Program-made: the position numbers and the translations under genes
In this document: piece by piece, positions 17,136 through 26,100 of the stretch
Position numbering within the stretch: the first letter of the stretch is position 1
Layout of the letters: each line of letters begins with the position of its first letter
Notes under the pieces: model-generated
Seen by the model: only the letters and a program-made list of their open reading frames with translations
Databases searched by the model: none
Told to the model about the DNA's origin: nothing
NCBI GenBank assembly: GCA_036652735.1
Contig: JAVVVI010000007.1
Location: 4,587-68,586 of the forward strand
Source of the DNA: JAGOGN01 sp036652735
Lineage (GTDB): Bacteria > Bacillota > Clostridia > Lachnospirales > Lachnospiraceae
DNA length: 64,000 bases
Direction of reading: 5' to 3'

Positions 17136-18277
17136 TATTGCACCTCCTGATTTTTGGGACGATTTAAAAGTTGTTTTTCCAGTTGTTCATAATTATAAGA
17201 ACGTTGAGAAAAATTAGTAAATTTATTATCTGTGCTCGTCCTCTTTTTCTGAGAATAGGTGGTCTTATTCTTTTGATAAGACTGATCCAGCTTTGCAACG
17301 TCCTCCAGGTGCTTTACAGAGGATTTATGCCAGTTATTCAGTATACGGTCCGTGTATTCAAAGCTTGGCTGGTGAATGGCTGTAATCGTTCGACCGCAGG
17401 CTTCTGTAATGATATCAAGAGTAAATCCGTATTCCTGTGTCCATTTATCAATCATAGAAGTTTCTAATTCAACCAGATTCCGTCCTTTAATTCCAAGTGC
17501 CTTCATAACACCATAATTTGCCTGACTATGTAAGGTAGCATTTTTCTTGGCCTGCTCTACAGAACGAATATCTACGTCGGCCCAGGACATGGCAATTTTA
17601 TCCATGTAACGCAGGCTGGTATGGTTACGGGTAACACAGTATTCAATCAGGTATTCGATTAAATCAGCTGAAAAATGCAGGCTGTCATACCAAAAAAGAA
17701 TGGTGTTAATATCGGTAGAATTCAGGGTACGCTTTAAATAATGTTCGGTTATAAATATTAATTCCTGAACATCTTCCTTTTGGGAGAAGTTCTTAATATC
17801 ATCCTGGGAATATTCAGGCTTTAAAATAGGATTCAAGTCCTGCTTTTTCGGGGATGGATCTACAGGCATTACTTCAATGGGTGCAATAACCGAAGCTGCC
17901 TTAGGAATTGGAACCACAGCAGCATCACCCGGGGGAAGAGTCACAGTCCCTGAAGGGGTGGGCGAATTGCTCTTTTGAGATACGACCTCTAGGAGCTGGA
18001 TGCCACAAAGGTGCTTCTGTTCATTATATTCCAGCTTAATAAGTTTCATTTTTTCCCAGAAGGAAAGTGCTCGTACAATATCTTTTTCTGTATGATCAAA
18101 CCGGTCAGCAATGGCAGAAACCGAACAGGAATCAGTGTTGGAATTCATGCATCGAAGAAGGTAGAGGTATACTTTTACAAACTCACCATTTGCGGCAGGC
18201 ATGTATTCATCCATAAAAATATTAGAAATGCATGTGGCAGAGGGTGTCTCATTACAATGCAGTGTGATGTTCTCCAT
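17135..18277 (-). CDS. Primosomal protein with two DnaD-like domains (DnaB/DnaD family)
   Basis: 380 residues. After an N-terminal winged-helix-like part (DRFDHTEKDIVRALSFWEKM) and a proline-rich linker there are two copies of the DDBH2 fold. Each ends in the family YxxxIxxxW motif: YMDKIAMSW at about residue 234 and YTDRILNNW at about 323. Two such domains are the layout of Bacillus DnaB rather than DnaD, and the downstream DnaI-like gene matches the dnaB-dnaI pair. The role would be helicase loading at the origin and at stalled forks. The start follows GGAAAGGAAG. Confidence 0.82.
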   Translation of the reverse strand: MENITLHCNETPSATCISNIFMDEYMPAANGEFVKVYLYLLRCMNSNTDSCSVSAIADRFDHTEKDIVRALSFWEKMKLIKLEYNEQKHLCGIQLLEVVSQKSNSPTPSGTVTLPPGDAAVVPIPKAASVIAPIEVMPVDPSPKKQDLNPILKPEYSQDDIKNFSQKEDVQELIFITEHYLKRTLNSTDINTILFWYDSLHFSADLIEYLIEYCVTRNHTSLRYMDKIAMSWADVDIRSVEQAKKNATLHSQANYGVMKALGIKGRNLVELETSMIDKWTQEYGFTLDIITEACGRTITAIHQPSFEYTDRILNNWHKSSVKHLEDVAKLDQSYQKNKTTYSQKKRTSTDNKFTNFSQRSYNYEQLEKQLLNRPKNQEVQ

Positions 18278-18329
18278 TATTTCGCTTCCTTTCCAAAATG
18301 TAAGGCGGATATCGCCAACTCGTTTTCAC

Positions 18330-18338
18330 ATTATAGCA
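18330..18338 (-). promoter_or_regulatory. Extended -10 promoter of the primosome operon
   Basis: On the minus strand TGCTATAAT (plus 18330-18338) is a complete extended -10. The -35 is poor. It lies between the start of the primosome gene and the DnaA-type boxes, 67 bases from the nearest box. Confidence 0.6.
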
Positions 18339-18404
18339 TACAAGTTTTGAAAAAAAAAGTACAATAAATCCTTAAAAGTGCCGAAAACACTGGATTTTGG
18401 AAAT

Positions 18405-18549
18405 TGTGGAAACCGTGGATATTGTGGACAAATTATATTTATTTGTTGGAAAGCAAGGTGAAATGATGGTTATTTGCACATTTAGAAAAAGATAAATATC
18501 CACGAAGAAAATGAAATTCAGGGCACAATTTTGTGGATAATGTGGATAA
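18405..18549. promoter_or_regulatory. Cluster of DnaA-type boxes
   Basis: TGTGGATAA, the reverse complement of the consensus DnaA box, occurs twice back to back at 18532-18540 and 18541-18549. A second array of three adjoining 9-mers lies at 18405-18431: TGTGGAAAC, CGTGGATAT, TGTGGACAA. ATATCCACG at 18496-18504 is the exact reverse complement of the middle one. All lie in the 283-base gap between murC and the primosome gene, with an A+T-rich stretch among them. The gap holds no reading frame that I would call a gene. Confidence 0.7.
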
Positions 18550-18560
18550 CTTTTCTGACA

Positions 18561-19949
18561 TTAGTCAAGAGGGAGCTTTAACAGGTCTTCCCCTACTTTT
18601 AGGATATCTCCGGCACCCATAGTTATCAACAGGTCACCGTTCACACATTTTTTTAATAAAAAGTTTTCGATTTCTTCAAAAGAAGGAAAATAATAGGCAT
18701 CAACCCCAGCAGCAACAAGAGAATCCTTCAAATCTTCGGAGCTGATGTGAAGAGTATTTTTTTCCCGGGCAGCAAAAATATCTGCGAGTATAACGGTATC
18801 CGCAATCGCAAGAGCATCTACAAAGGAGGGAAGCAAAGCTTTGGTTCGTGTGTAGGTATGAGGCTGAAAAACAGCAATCAGATGCTTGTGTGTGACAGTC
18901 TTTGCGGCCTGTAAGGTAACACGAATCTCTGTGGGATGATGTGCATAGTCATCAATAACTGTGACACCCTGAAAAGACCCTTTTTTTTCAAAACGGCGTT
19001 TGGTTCCGGTATATTCAGTCAGTGCTTTTTGCACGTCAGGCAGTTTTATCCCCATAGACAAAGTGGTTGCAATAGCGGCAAGGGAATTGGATATATTGTA
19101 TATTCCGGGTACAGAGAGTGTGATTGTGGTAAGGAACTTCTTATGGCAATAAAGGGAATAAGTACCATATCCATTTTGGTCATAGGAGATATCTTTTGCA
19201 TAATAATCGCAGGAATCATCCATTCCATAGGTAAGAATATGAGCGGTAATACCGGAGACAATCTCTTCACAGGAAGGAATTTCTTTATTAATAATTAAAT
19301 ATCCGTCCTTTTGGGTATTGCCGGCATAGTGGTGAAAAGAATCGCGTATTGCCTGAATATCTTTAAAAAAATCCAGGTGGTCTTCTTCTATATTAAGTAT
19401 TACACAATAGCGAGGATAGAAGTGAAAAAAACTGTTGGTATATTCGCAGGCCTCTGCTACAAACACATCGGAATTACCAATTCGGGTATTACCACCAATA
19501 GCATTTAAAATACCGCCAACGGAAATTGTAGGATCGGTATCAGCAGTTATTAATATTTGAGAAATCATGGAGGTGGTAGAAGTCTTTCCATGGGTTCCGG
19601 ATACACCAACGGAGTGGTTATAATTGTCCATAATTTGTCCTAGAAGCTGGGCCCTTGACAGAATAGGCAGCTTTAGTTGTCTTGCCTTCATTAATTCTGG
19701 GTTATCTTCATGGACCGCTGCGGTATAAACAATTAAATCAATATCGGAACGAATATTTTCTTCACGTTGACCATAATTAATTAGGACACCCTGGGAGGAT
19801 AATTTCTGAGTTAGCTGGGATTCTTTTCGGTCAGAACCGGATATAATAAAATTTTCCTGTAGCAATATTTCAGCCAAACCACTCATACTGATACCACCAA
19901 TACCAATAAAATAAATGTGGATGGGTTTGTTAAATTCGAGTTTATACAT
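18561..19949 (-). CDS. murC: UDP-N-acetylmuramate--L-alanine ligase
   Basis: 462 residues. The N-terminal Rossmann-type part has GIGGISMSGLAEIL, the ATP loop is GTHGKTSTTSM, and the middle domain carries NIEEDHLDFF and the family DDYAHHPTEI motif. It adds the first amino acid, L-alanine, to UDP-MurNAc in wall synthesis in the cytoplasm. The ATG at 19949 has a weak GGCAAGG site. It reads towards the primosome genes, 283 bases away. Confidence 0.95.
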   Translation of the reverse strand: MYKLEFNKPIHIYFIGIGGISMSGLAEILLQENFIISGSDRKESQLTQKLSSQGVLINYGQREENIRSDIDLIVYTAAVHEDNPELMKARQLKLPILSRAQLLGQIMDNYNHSVGVSGTHGKTSTTSMISQILITADTDPTISVGGILNAIGGNTRIGNSDVFVAEACEYTNSFFHFYPRYCVILNIEEDHLDFFKDIQAIRDSFHHYAGNTQKDGYLIINKEIPSCEEIVSGITAHILTYGMDDSCDYYAKDISYDQNGYGTYSLYCHKKFLTTITLSVPGIYNISNSLAAIATTLSMGIKLPDVQKALTEYTGTKRRFEKKGSFQGVTVIDDYAHHPTEIRVTLQAAKTVTHKHLIAVFQPHTYTRTKALLPSFVDALAIADTVILADIFAAREKNTLHISSEDLKDSLVAAGVDAYYFPSFEEIENFLLKKCVNGDLLITMGAGDILKVGEDLLKLPLD

Positions 19950-20082
19950 GTATTTTTACCTTGCCATTTCATCGTTTTCTTCTATTATACCCAACTCACA
20001 CAATTTTGCAATGCCGGTAGAAAAAATTGTGTTAGGACAACCGCATTTTTTATATAAATCTATATACGGATGAAAGGTCGTG

Positions 20083-20091
20083 TGATATAAT
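20083..20091 (+). promoter_or_regulatory. Extended -10 promoter of spoVG
   Basis: TGATATAAT at 20083-20091 is a complete extended -10, 80 bases before the spoVG start. No clear sigma-H sequence is visible, although Bacillus spoVG uses sigma-H. Confidence 0.55.
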
Positions 20092-20171
20092 ACAACGGTA
20101 AAGTATTTTTGGGATAAACAGATACTGGAAGTGTGATTATATCATTTGACTTATGAAAGGGGCAGATCATC

Positions 20172-20447
20172 ATGCAGATTACAGACGTGAGAGTCAGGAA
20201 AGTTGAAAAAGAAGGAAAAATGAAAGCGGTAGTATCAATTACAATTGATGATGAGTTTGTGGTTCATGACATTAAGGTAATTGAAGGGGACAAGGGACTT
20301 TTTATTGCAATGCCAAGCAGGAAGGCAACGGATGGAGAATATCGTGATATTGCACATCCAATTAATTCTTCCACTCGAGAGAAAATTCAGAAAATTATTT
20401 TAGAGAGATATGAACAGGAAACAGCAATGACCCGGGAGACCGAATAA
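20172..20447 (+). CDS. spoVG: SpoVG regulatory protein
   Basis: 91 residues, standard length. The conserved opening ([11 protein letters not shown]), the [11 protein letters not shown] core and the FIAMPSRK segment are all present. SpoVG binds RNA/DNA and affects septation, sporulation and virulence genes in Firmicutes. It has a GAAAGGGG ribosome site, its own promoter and a terminator, so it is a single-gene unit next to pth-mfd, as in part of the Bacillus region. Confidence 0.96.
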   Translation: MQITDVRVRKVEKEGKMKAVVSITIDDEFVVHDIKVIEGDKGLFIAMPSRKATDGEYRDIAHPINSSTREKIQKIILERYEQETAMTRETE

Positions 20448-20460
20448 AAAGAGTCCAGTG

Positions 20461-20503
20461 AAAGACACCTGAATAACGCAATGTAATTCAGGTGTCTTTT
20501 CTT
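20461..20503 (+). terminator. Terminator of spoVG
   Basis: AAAGACACCTGAAT (20461-20474) pairs with ATTCAGGTGTCTTT (20486-20499), followed by TCTT. The stem is fourteen perfect pairs. Confidence 0.85.
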
Positions 20504-20565
20504 GCTTTATAGGAAAAAATCGGGTAAAATAAAAAAGGAAAACTTGGATAAAGGAGTAAAATGGA

Positions 20566-21132
20566 ATGTTATTAATAGCAGGACTTGGAAATCCAACAAA
20601 AACATACGAAAAAACCCGTCATAATGTAGGATTTGATACCATTGACCTTTTATCAGAAACCTATAAAATACCCATCAAAGAAAAAAAGTTCAAAGGACTG
20701 ATTGGAACAGGGATGGTAGGCGGCGAAAAGGTTATCTTACTTAAACCCCAGACCTATATGAATCTCAGCGGTGAGAGCGTGCAGGCTGCAATGCATTATT
20801 ACAACATAGAACCGGTTGATTTAATTGTTATTTTTGATGATATTTCCTTGGAAGAGGGGCAGATTCGAATTCGAAAAAAAGGAAGTGCCGGGGGACATAA
20901 TGGAATTAAGAGTATCATATCCTGCATTGGGACACAGGAGTTTCAGCGGGTAAAAATCGGGGTTGGAAATAAGCCGGAAGGCTGGGATCTGGCCGATTTT
21001 GTGTTATCCAGATTTGGAAAAAAAGAGCGGGAAGAAGTGGAGCAGGCCATGGAAAATGCATGCAGTGCAATAGAGATCATGGCAGAAGGTCAGACGGACA
21101 AGGCAATGAACCTTTATAATGCAAAAAAGTAA
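20566..21132 (+). CDS. pth: Peptidyl-tRNA hydrolase
   Basis: 188 residues. The catalytic histidine is in GLGNPTKTYEKTRHNVGFD (His20), with the partner motifs KPQTYMNLSGESV and VIFDDISLEEGQIRIRKKG, then GSAGGHNGIKSI. It frees tRNA from stalled peptides. The ATG follows AAAGGAGTAAAA. It ends nine bases before mfd, which is the order in Bacillus. Confidence 0.96.
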   Translation: MLLIAGLGNPTKTYEKTRHNVGFDTIDLLSETYKIPIKEKKFKGLIGTGMVGGEKVILLKPQTYMNLSGESVQAAMHYYNIEPVDLIVIFDDISLEEGQIRIRKKGSAGGHNGIKSIISCIGTQEFQRVKIGVGNKPEGWDLADFVLSRFGKKEREEVEQAMENACSAIEIMAEGQTDKAMNLYNAKK

Positions 21133-21141
21133 GGAGTCAGA

Positions 21142-24100
21142 ATGAAGGCATTTTTAGAACCGGTTCAAGAACTAACAGAATATTGGCAAATAAAAGAAGC
21201 AATGAAGAAAAAAGGCGGGGTGATTCAGATATCCGGCTGTATTGATGCTGCAAAACCCCATATGTTCTACAGCCTATCAAATGAAAGTGCAGTCAATTTA
21301 ATTATCACCTATAGTGAACAAAGAGCCAGAGAATTTTTAGAGGAATATAAATTTTTTGACAGTAACTGTGCCTATTATCCAGCCAAGGATATTTTATTTT
21401 ATCAATCAGATGTCAGGGGAAATATTCTAACAAAAGAGAGAATAGCAGTCCTAAAGATGCTGGAAGAAAATCAGCCCTGTACCATTATTACTACTTTTGA
21501 TGGATTGATGGATCGTTTAATCCCACCGAAAGAAATGTGGAAGACTGTAAGACGATATCACCCGGGAGATCAGATAGATACTATAAAATTAAAAGAAGAG
21601 TTAATATCTATGGGGTACGAAAAGACCTATCAGGTAGACAGCCATGGTCAATTCGCAATAAGAGGAGGAATCCTTGATATTTTTTCACTCTCAGAAGACT
21701 ATCCATATCGAATTGAGCTGATGGGAGACGAGATCGATTCCATACGAAGTTTTGATACACAGAATCAAAGATCCTTGGAAAATTTACAGGAAATAGTGAT
21801 CTACCCTGCGGCAGAATTAATTCTGGATCAAAAAACACTGGAGCATGGAATTAAAGAAATTGAAAAAGAGGGCGCAAAGACAGCCGCGCAATTTTTCAAA
21901 GAGAAGCGTGTGGAAGAATGCAACCGTCTAAAACTTATGATTTCAGAATTAAAAGAAGAGATTCTCACAAGAACGGATGTGACAGCAGGGGAAAGCTTCT
22001 TAAACTATTTTTATAAAGATACGGTGTCTTTCCTTGATTATTTCAGAAATGAAAACACGATTATATATTTAGACGAACCGGCACGGCTTGCGGAAAAGGG
22101 GCGTGTAATAGAGACCGAATTTAGCGAAAGTATGAAACAGAGACTGGAAAAAGGATATTGCCTTTCCGGACAGGCATCCATCTTATTTTCAAGAACTGAG
22201 GTAATTGCCATGCTGGAGCGAAGAGGAGCAGTGGCACTTACCACATTAGAACTGAATGTGGATGATATTAAATTAAGAGAAAAATTTAATATCACCACAC
22301 GAGCAATTAATTCGTATAACCACAGCTTTGAACTTTTAGTGCAGGATATGAAACAGTATCGAAAAAAAGAATATCGTACCATATTAGTATCTGGTTCAAG
22401 AACTCGTGCCAAGAGACTTCAGGAAGATTTAATGGAGAATGGTGTGAGCTGTTTTTATACAGAAGATTATGATCATGAGATAAAGGCCGGCGAAGTTCTG
22501 GTTTGTTATGGAAAAGTAAAAAAAGGATATGAATATCCTTTGGTTCAGTTTGCAGTGGTATCAGAAAGTGATATATTTGGAGCTGAAAAAGCCAGAAAAA
22601 AACCAAAAAGAACTTATGAGGGAGAAAAGATACAGGATTTCACGCAACTAAAACCCGGAGACTATGTGGTTCATGAAAATCATGGACTTGGAATCTATAA
22701 GGGAATAGAGAAGGTAGAGATCGATAAGGTAACGAAAGATTATATCAAGATTGAATATGATAAGGGAGGCTCGTTATTTATACAGGCAAGCAGCCTAGAC
22801 ATGTTGCAAAAATATGCGGGCTCGGATGCAAAAAAACCTAAGCTCAACCGGCTGGGAAGCCAGGAATGGAACAAGACAAAGACGCGTGTTAAGGGCGCGG
22901 TGAAAGAAATTGCCAAGGAATTAGTGGAACTATATGCTATTCGAGACAATATGGAAGGATTTGTGTATGGACCGGATACGGTATGGCAGCGAGAATTTGA
23001 AGAACTGTTCCCGTTTGAAGAGACGGAGGATCAGGAACTGGCAATCGCTGCAACCAAGCGAGATATGGAAAGCACAAAGAATATGGATCGACTCATATGT
23101 GGTGATGTTGGATTTGGAAAAACAGAAATAGCAATTCGAGCTGCATTTAAAGCAGTGCAGGAGGGAAAACAGGTCGCATATCTGGTTCCCACCACAATTC
23201 TTGCACAGCAGCATTATAATACATTTACCCAGCGAATGAAGGATTTTCCGGTACGGGTAGATTTACTTTGTCGATTTAGGAGTACGGCACAGCAGAAAAA
23301 GACAATTGAAGATCTGAAAAAAGGTCAGGTAGATATTGTGATAGGAACCCACCGGCTGCTGTCCAAGGATATTGGATATCGGGACCTTGGACTATTAATT
23401 ATAGATGAAGAACAGCGGTTTGGTGTTACGCACAAGGAGAAAATCAAACAGATGAAGAATCGTCTGGATGTGCTGACCCTGACGGCAACACCCATACCCC
23501 GTACCTTGCATATGAGTCTAATCGGTATTCGGGATATGAGTATCTTAGAAGAAGCACCCATTGACCGGATGCCGGTTCAAACCTATGTTATGGAATATAA
23601 TGAGGAAATGGTTCGGGAAGCAGTTACAAGAGAACTTGCAAGAGGTGGCCAGGTATTCTACGTGTTTAATCGAGTGAAGCAGATTGAAGATATAACGGCA
23701 GGTATTGCAAAACTGGTTCCAAATGCGGTAGTTGCATATGCACATGGGCAGATGCGAGAACGTGAATTGGAAGATATTATGTATCAATTTATTAATGGAG
23801 ACATTGATGTTCTTGTATCAACGACAATTATTGAAACAGGATTAGATATTTCAAATGTCAATACAATGATAATACATGATGCGGATAATATGGGACTGGC
23901 ACAACTTTATCAGTTAAGAGGGCGAGTGGGACGGTCCAATCGAACCGCATATGCGTTCTTAATGTATAAGCAGAATAAACTGCTAAAGGAAATTGCGGAG
24001 AAGCGTTTGAGTGCAATTAAAGAATTCACAGAATTAGGCAGTGGATTTAAAATAGCGTTAAAAGATCTGGAGATTCGGGGTGCCGGTAATTTACTGGGTG

Positions 24101-24708
24101 CAATGCAGCATGGACATATGGAAGCGGTTGGATATGATTTATATTGCAAGATGTTAAATGAAGCAGTCAAACAGTTAAAAGGTGTGGCAGCGGAGGATGA
24201 TTTTGAGACGGTAATTGATTTGAATGTGAATGCATTTATACCTGTTAACTATATTCCAAATGAGATTCAAAAACTGGACATATATAAGCGAATTGCTGGG
24301 ATTGAAACGGTCAAAGATGAAGCAGACATGCAGGATGAATTGTGGGACCGCTTTGGAGACATCCCGGATCCGGTAGCAACATTGCTCACGGTGGCTCGAA
24401 TGAAAGCGCAGGCACATCGTATATTCTTTACGGAAATTGCTCAGAAACAGGAAGAAATTCGATTTACCATGTATGAAAAAGCAAAAGCAGATCCCGGGAA
24501 AATACCGGAGTTTATTCAACTGTATAATGGTGCAATGAAATTCAATGCAGATCTAAAGAGACCCTGCTTTATATATAATCATAATTACAATTCTAAAACA
24601 GCCGCAATCTCTATTGTGGATTCGGTCCAGGATATATTGACCAGGGCGGAAGAGATTCTAATAGAGGCACAAGAGGAGAAAATCGGTCTGGAGAAGAACG
24701 TGGAATAA
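21142..24708 (+). CDS. mfd: Transcription-repair coupling factor
   Basis: 1188 residues, full length. A UvrB-like N-terminal module is followed by the polymerase-binding CarD-like domain from about residue 500 (LKPGDYVVHENHGLGIYKGI). The RecG-like translocase has Walker A GDVGFGKTE near 653 and DEEQ near 755, and the TRCF domain closes the protein. It removes RNA polymerase stalled at DNA damage and recruits UvrA. The start follows GTAAGGAGTC. It is probably cotranscribed with pth. Confidence 0.97.
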   Translation: MKAFLEPVQELTEYWQIKEAMKKKGGVIQISGCIDAAKPHMFYSLSNESAVNLIITYSEQRAREFLEEYKFFDSNCAYYPAKDILFYQSDVRGNILTKERIAVLKMLEENQPCTIITTFDGLMDRLIPPKEMWKTVRRYHPGDQIDTIKLKEELISMGYEKTYQVDSHGQFAIRGGILDIFSLSEDYPYRIELMGDEIDSIRSFDTQNQRSLENLQEIVIYPAAELILDQKTLEHGIKEIEKEGAKTAAQFFKEKRVEECNRLKLMISELKEEILTRTDVTAGESFLNYFYKDTVSFLDYFRNENTIIYLDEPARLAEKGRVIETEFSESMKQRLEKGYCLSGQASILFSRTEVIAMLERRGAVALTTLELNVDDIKLREKFNITTRAINSYNHSFELLVQDMKQYRKKEYRTILVSGSRTRAKRLQEDLMENGVSCFYTEDYDHEIKAGEVLVCYGKVKKGYEYPLVQFAVVSESDIFGAEKARKKPKRTYEGEKIQDFTQLKPGDYVVHENHGLGIYKGIEKVEIDKVTKDYIKIEYDKGGSLFIQASSLDMLQKYAGSDAKKPKLNRLGSQEWNKTKTRVKGAVKEIAKELVELYAIRDNMEGFVYGPDTVWQREFEELFPFEETEDQELAIAATKRDMESTKNMDRLICGDVGFGKTEIAIRAAFKAVQEGKQVAYLVPTTILAQQHYNTFTQRMKDFPVRVDLLCRFRSTAQQKKTIEDLKKGQVDIVIGTHRLLSKDIGYRDLGLLIIDEEQRFGVTHKEKIKQMKNRLDVLTLTATPIPRTLHMSLIGIRDMSILEEAPIDRMPVQTYVMEYNEEMVREAVTRELARGGQVFYVFNRVKQIEDITAGIAKLVPNAVVAYAHGQMRERELEDIMYQFINGDIDVLVSTTIIETGLDISNVNTMIIHDADNMGLAQLYQLRGRVGRSNRTAYAFLMYKQNKLLKEIAEKRLSAIKEFTELGSGFKIALKDLEIRGAGNLLGAMQHGHMEAVGYDLYCKMLNEAVKQLKGVAAEDDFETVIDLNVNAFIPVNYIPNEIQKLDIYKRIAGIETVKDEADMQDELWDRFGDIPDPVATLLTVARMKAQAHRIFFTEIAQKQEEIRFTMYEKAKADPGKIPEFIQLYNGAMKFNADLKRPCFIYNHNYNSKTAAISIVDSVQDILTRAEEILIEAQEEKIGLEKNVE

Positions 24709-24727
24709 GGAATCCGGCAAGAAATCT

Positions 24728-24760
24728 GTGAAAAAATTGTTAAACTTCTTGCCTGTTTGG
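24728..24760 (+). terminator. Possible terminator after mfd
   Basis: GGCAAGAA and TTCTTGCC form an 8-bp stem with a 19-base loop, followed by TGTTTGGG rather than a clean T run. It overlaps the -35 of the next promoter. Confidence 0.35.
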
Positions 24761-24777
24761 GAGAAAAGCACTATAAT
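24749..24777 (+). promoter_or_regulatory. Promoter of the prsA-like gene
   Basis: TTGCCT (24749-24754), 17 bases, TATAAT (24772-24777). A small hairpin (GACAG, CTTGT, CTGTC) lies in the leader that follows. Confidence 0.7.
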
Positions 24778-24831
24778 GAATCGGTGACAGCTTGTCTGTC
24801 GATTATTGGGAAAAATTAGGAGGCTTATTAT

Positions 24832-25884
24832 ATGAAATTTAAAAAAGTAACAGCATTGCTGCTTGCGGGAGTAATGGCTGCGGCATCATTGGTTGGCTGC
24901 GGAGACAAAAGTGCATCAGGAAATGATGCATATTCTGTGATTGGAACCATTGACGGAAAAGAAATCAGTTATGACTTAGCCAATTTTATGGCGAAATATC
25001 AGCAGGCAAGTTATGACACCAATTATTTAGAGAGTTTTGGCAAGGATATGTGGAGTCAGGACCTATATGGTAATGGCACAACATTGGAATCAAATGTAAA
25101 AGACAGTGCCTTGGAAAGCTTGAAAATGCTTTTGGTACTTGAAAAAAATATGGAAACCTATAAAGTAACGTTTGATAGCAAGGACAAAGAAGCAGTTAAA
25201 AAAGCAGCAGAAGAGTTCATGAAGAACAATGACAAGAAAGCAATCAAGCAAATCGGTGCATCCGAGAAAACATTGGAAGAATATCTTCGTCTTGTAACCA
25301 TTTCCAACAGAGTAAATAGGGTTATAAAAACGGAAGTAAATAAGGATGTTAGCGATGAAGAAGCAGCACAGCGTACAATTTCCTATGTTACATTCAGCAA
25401 GGGTGGCAAAACAGACCAGGAGGGCAAGAAGGTAGAGCCAACTCCGGAAGAGACAGCAGCAGCAAAAGAAAAAGCAGAGGCATTTGCGGAAGCAGCAAAA
25501 ACAGATTTTGAAAAAGCTTGCAAAGATGGAACATACACTGCAGCACCGTTTTCTTATGGTGTAGATGCGGCAAAGAGCGGAGAGATGGATGCCGCTGTTA
25601 TTGCAGCAGCAGACAAGCTAAAAGAGGGAGAACTTTCAGAGGTAGTTGAGACAACAGATATGTTCTATGTTCTGAAACTGGATAGTGAGTTTGACCAAAA
25701 GGCAACAGACGAAAAGAAAAAAGAGATTGTATCCAAGAGAGAAAATGATCATTTTCAACAGGAATTAAAAAAGATGCAGGAAAAGATTACATTTAAAATA
25801 GACGAAGAGGCTTGGGCAACGGTAACCTTTGACAAATTATTTAAAATTGTAACCGATAAAAAAACGGAAAAAAAGAAAAAATGA
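24832..25884 (+). CDS. prsA: PrsA-like peptidyl-prolyl isomerase lipoprotein
   Basis: 350 residues. The signal peptide ends in the lipobox LVGC, giving a lipid anchor. A helical SurA-like N-terminal part is followed by a parvulin-type domain at about residues 180-300, recognisable by LKEGELSEVVETTDMFYVLK. Such foldases help exported proteins fold at the outer face of the membrane. The C-terminus is very lysine-rich (KKTEKKKK). Its own promoter precedes it, a GGAGGC ribosome site is present and a terminator follows, so it is a single-gene unit. Confidence 0.87.
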   Translation: MKFKKVTALLLAGVMAAASLVGCGDKSASGNDAYSVIGTIDGKEISYDLANFMAKYQQASYDTNYLESFGKDMWSQDLYGNGTTLESNVKDSALESLKMLLVLEKNMETYKVTFDSKDKEAVKKAAEEFMKNNDKKAIKQIGASEKTLEEYLRLVTISNRVNRVIKTEVNKDVSDEEAAQRTISYVTFSKGGKTDQEGKKVEPTPEETAAAKEKAEAFAEAAKTDFEKACKDGTYTAAPFSYGVDAAKSGEMDAAVIAAADKLKEGELSEVVETTDMFYVLKLDSEFDQKATDEKKKEIVSKRENDHFQQELKKMQEKITFKIDEEAWATVTFDKLFKIVTDKKTEKKKK

Positions 25885-25928
25885 TTGAAATAGTTTAAAT
25901 AGGATAGAATATAAAATGAGATTAAAGT

Positions 25929-25962
25929 GGAGACGGGCAGCGAAAACTACCTGTCTCTTTTA
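25929..25962 (+). terminator. Terminator of the prsA-like gene
   Basis: GGAGACGGGCAG and CTACCTGTCTC form a stem around CGAAAA with one mismatch, followed by TTTT. Confidence 0.7.
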
Positions 25963-26030
25963 TGCAATAGGAGAAAAGGAACATTTTTTGTTCTTTTTGA
26001 ATAGAATAACAAAAGAAGAAAGATTAGGAT

Positions 26031-26058
26031 TTTACAAATGCTAAATATGTGCTATAAT
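26031..26058 (+). promoter_or_regulatory. Promoter of murA
   Basis: TTTACA (26031-26036), 16 bases, TATAAT (26053-26058) with TGC before it, so also an extended -10. Confidence 0.7.
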
Positions 26059-26100
26059 GTGTAATAGTGTTTGGCAATAGAATGTGTATAGGGGTGTAAT

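Noticed and set aside
18278..18560. Chromosomal origin (oriC)
   Set aside because: Despite the DnaA boxes there is no dnaA, dnaN or rpmH nearby, and no DnaA-trio or clear unwinding element.
25978..26002. Second terminator after the prsA-like gene
   Set aside because: GAACA and TGTTC with Ts form only a five-pair stem, and the stronger hairpin at 25929 already serves.
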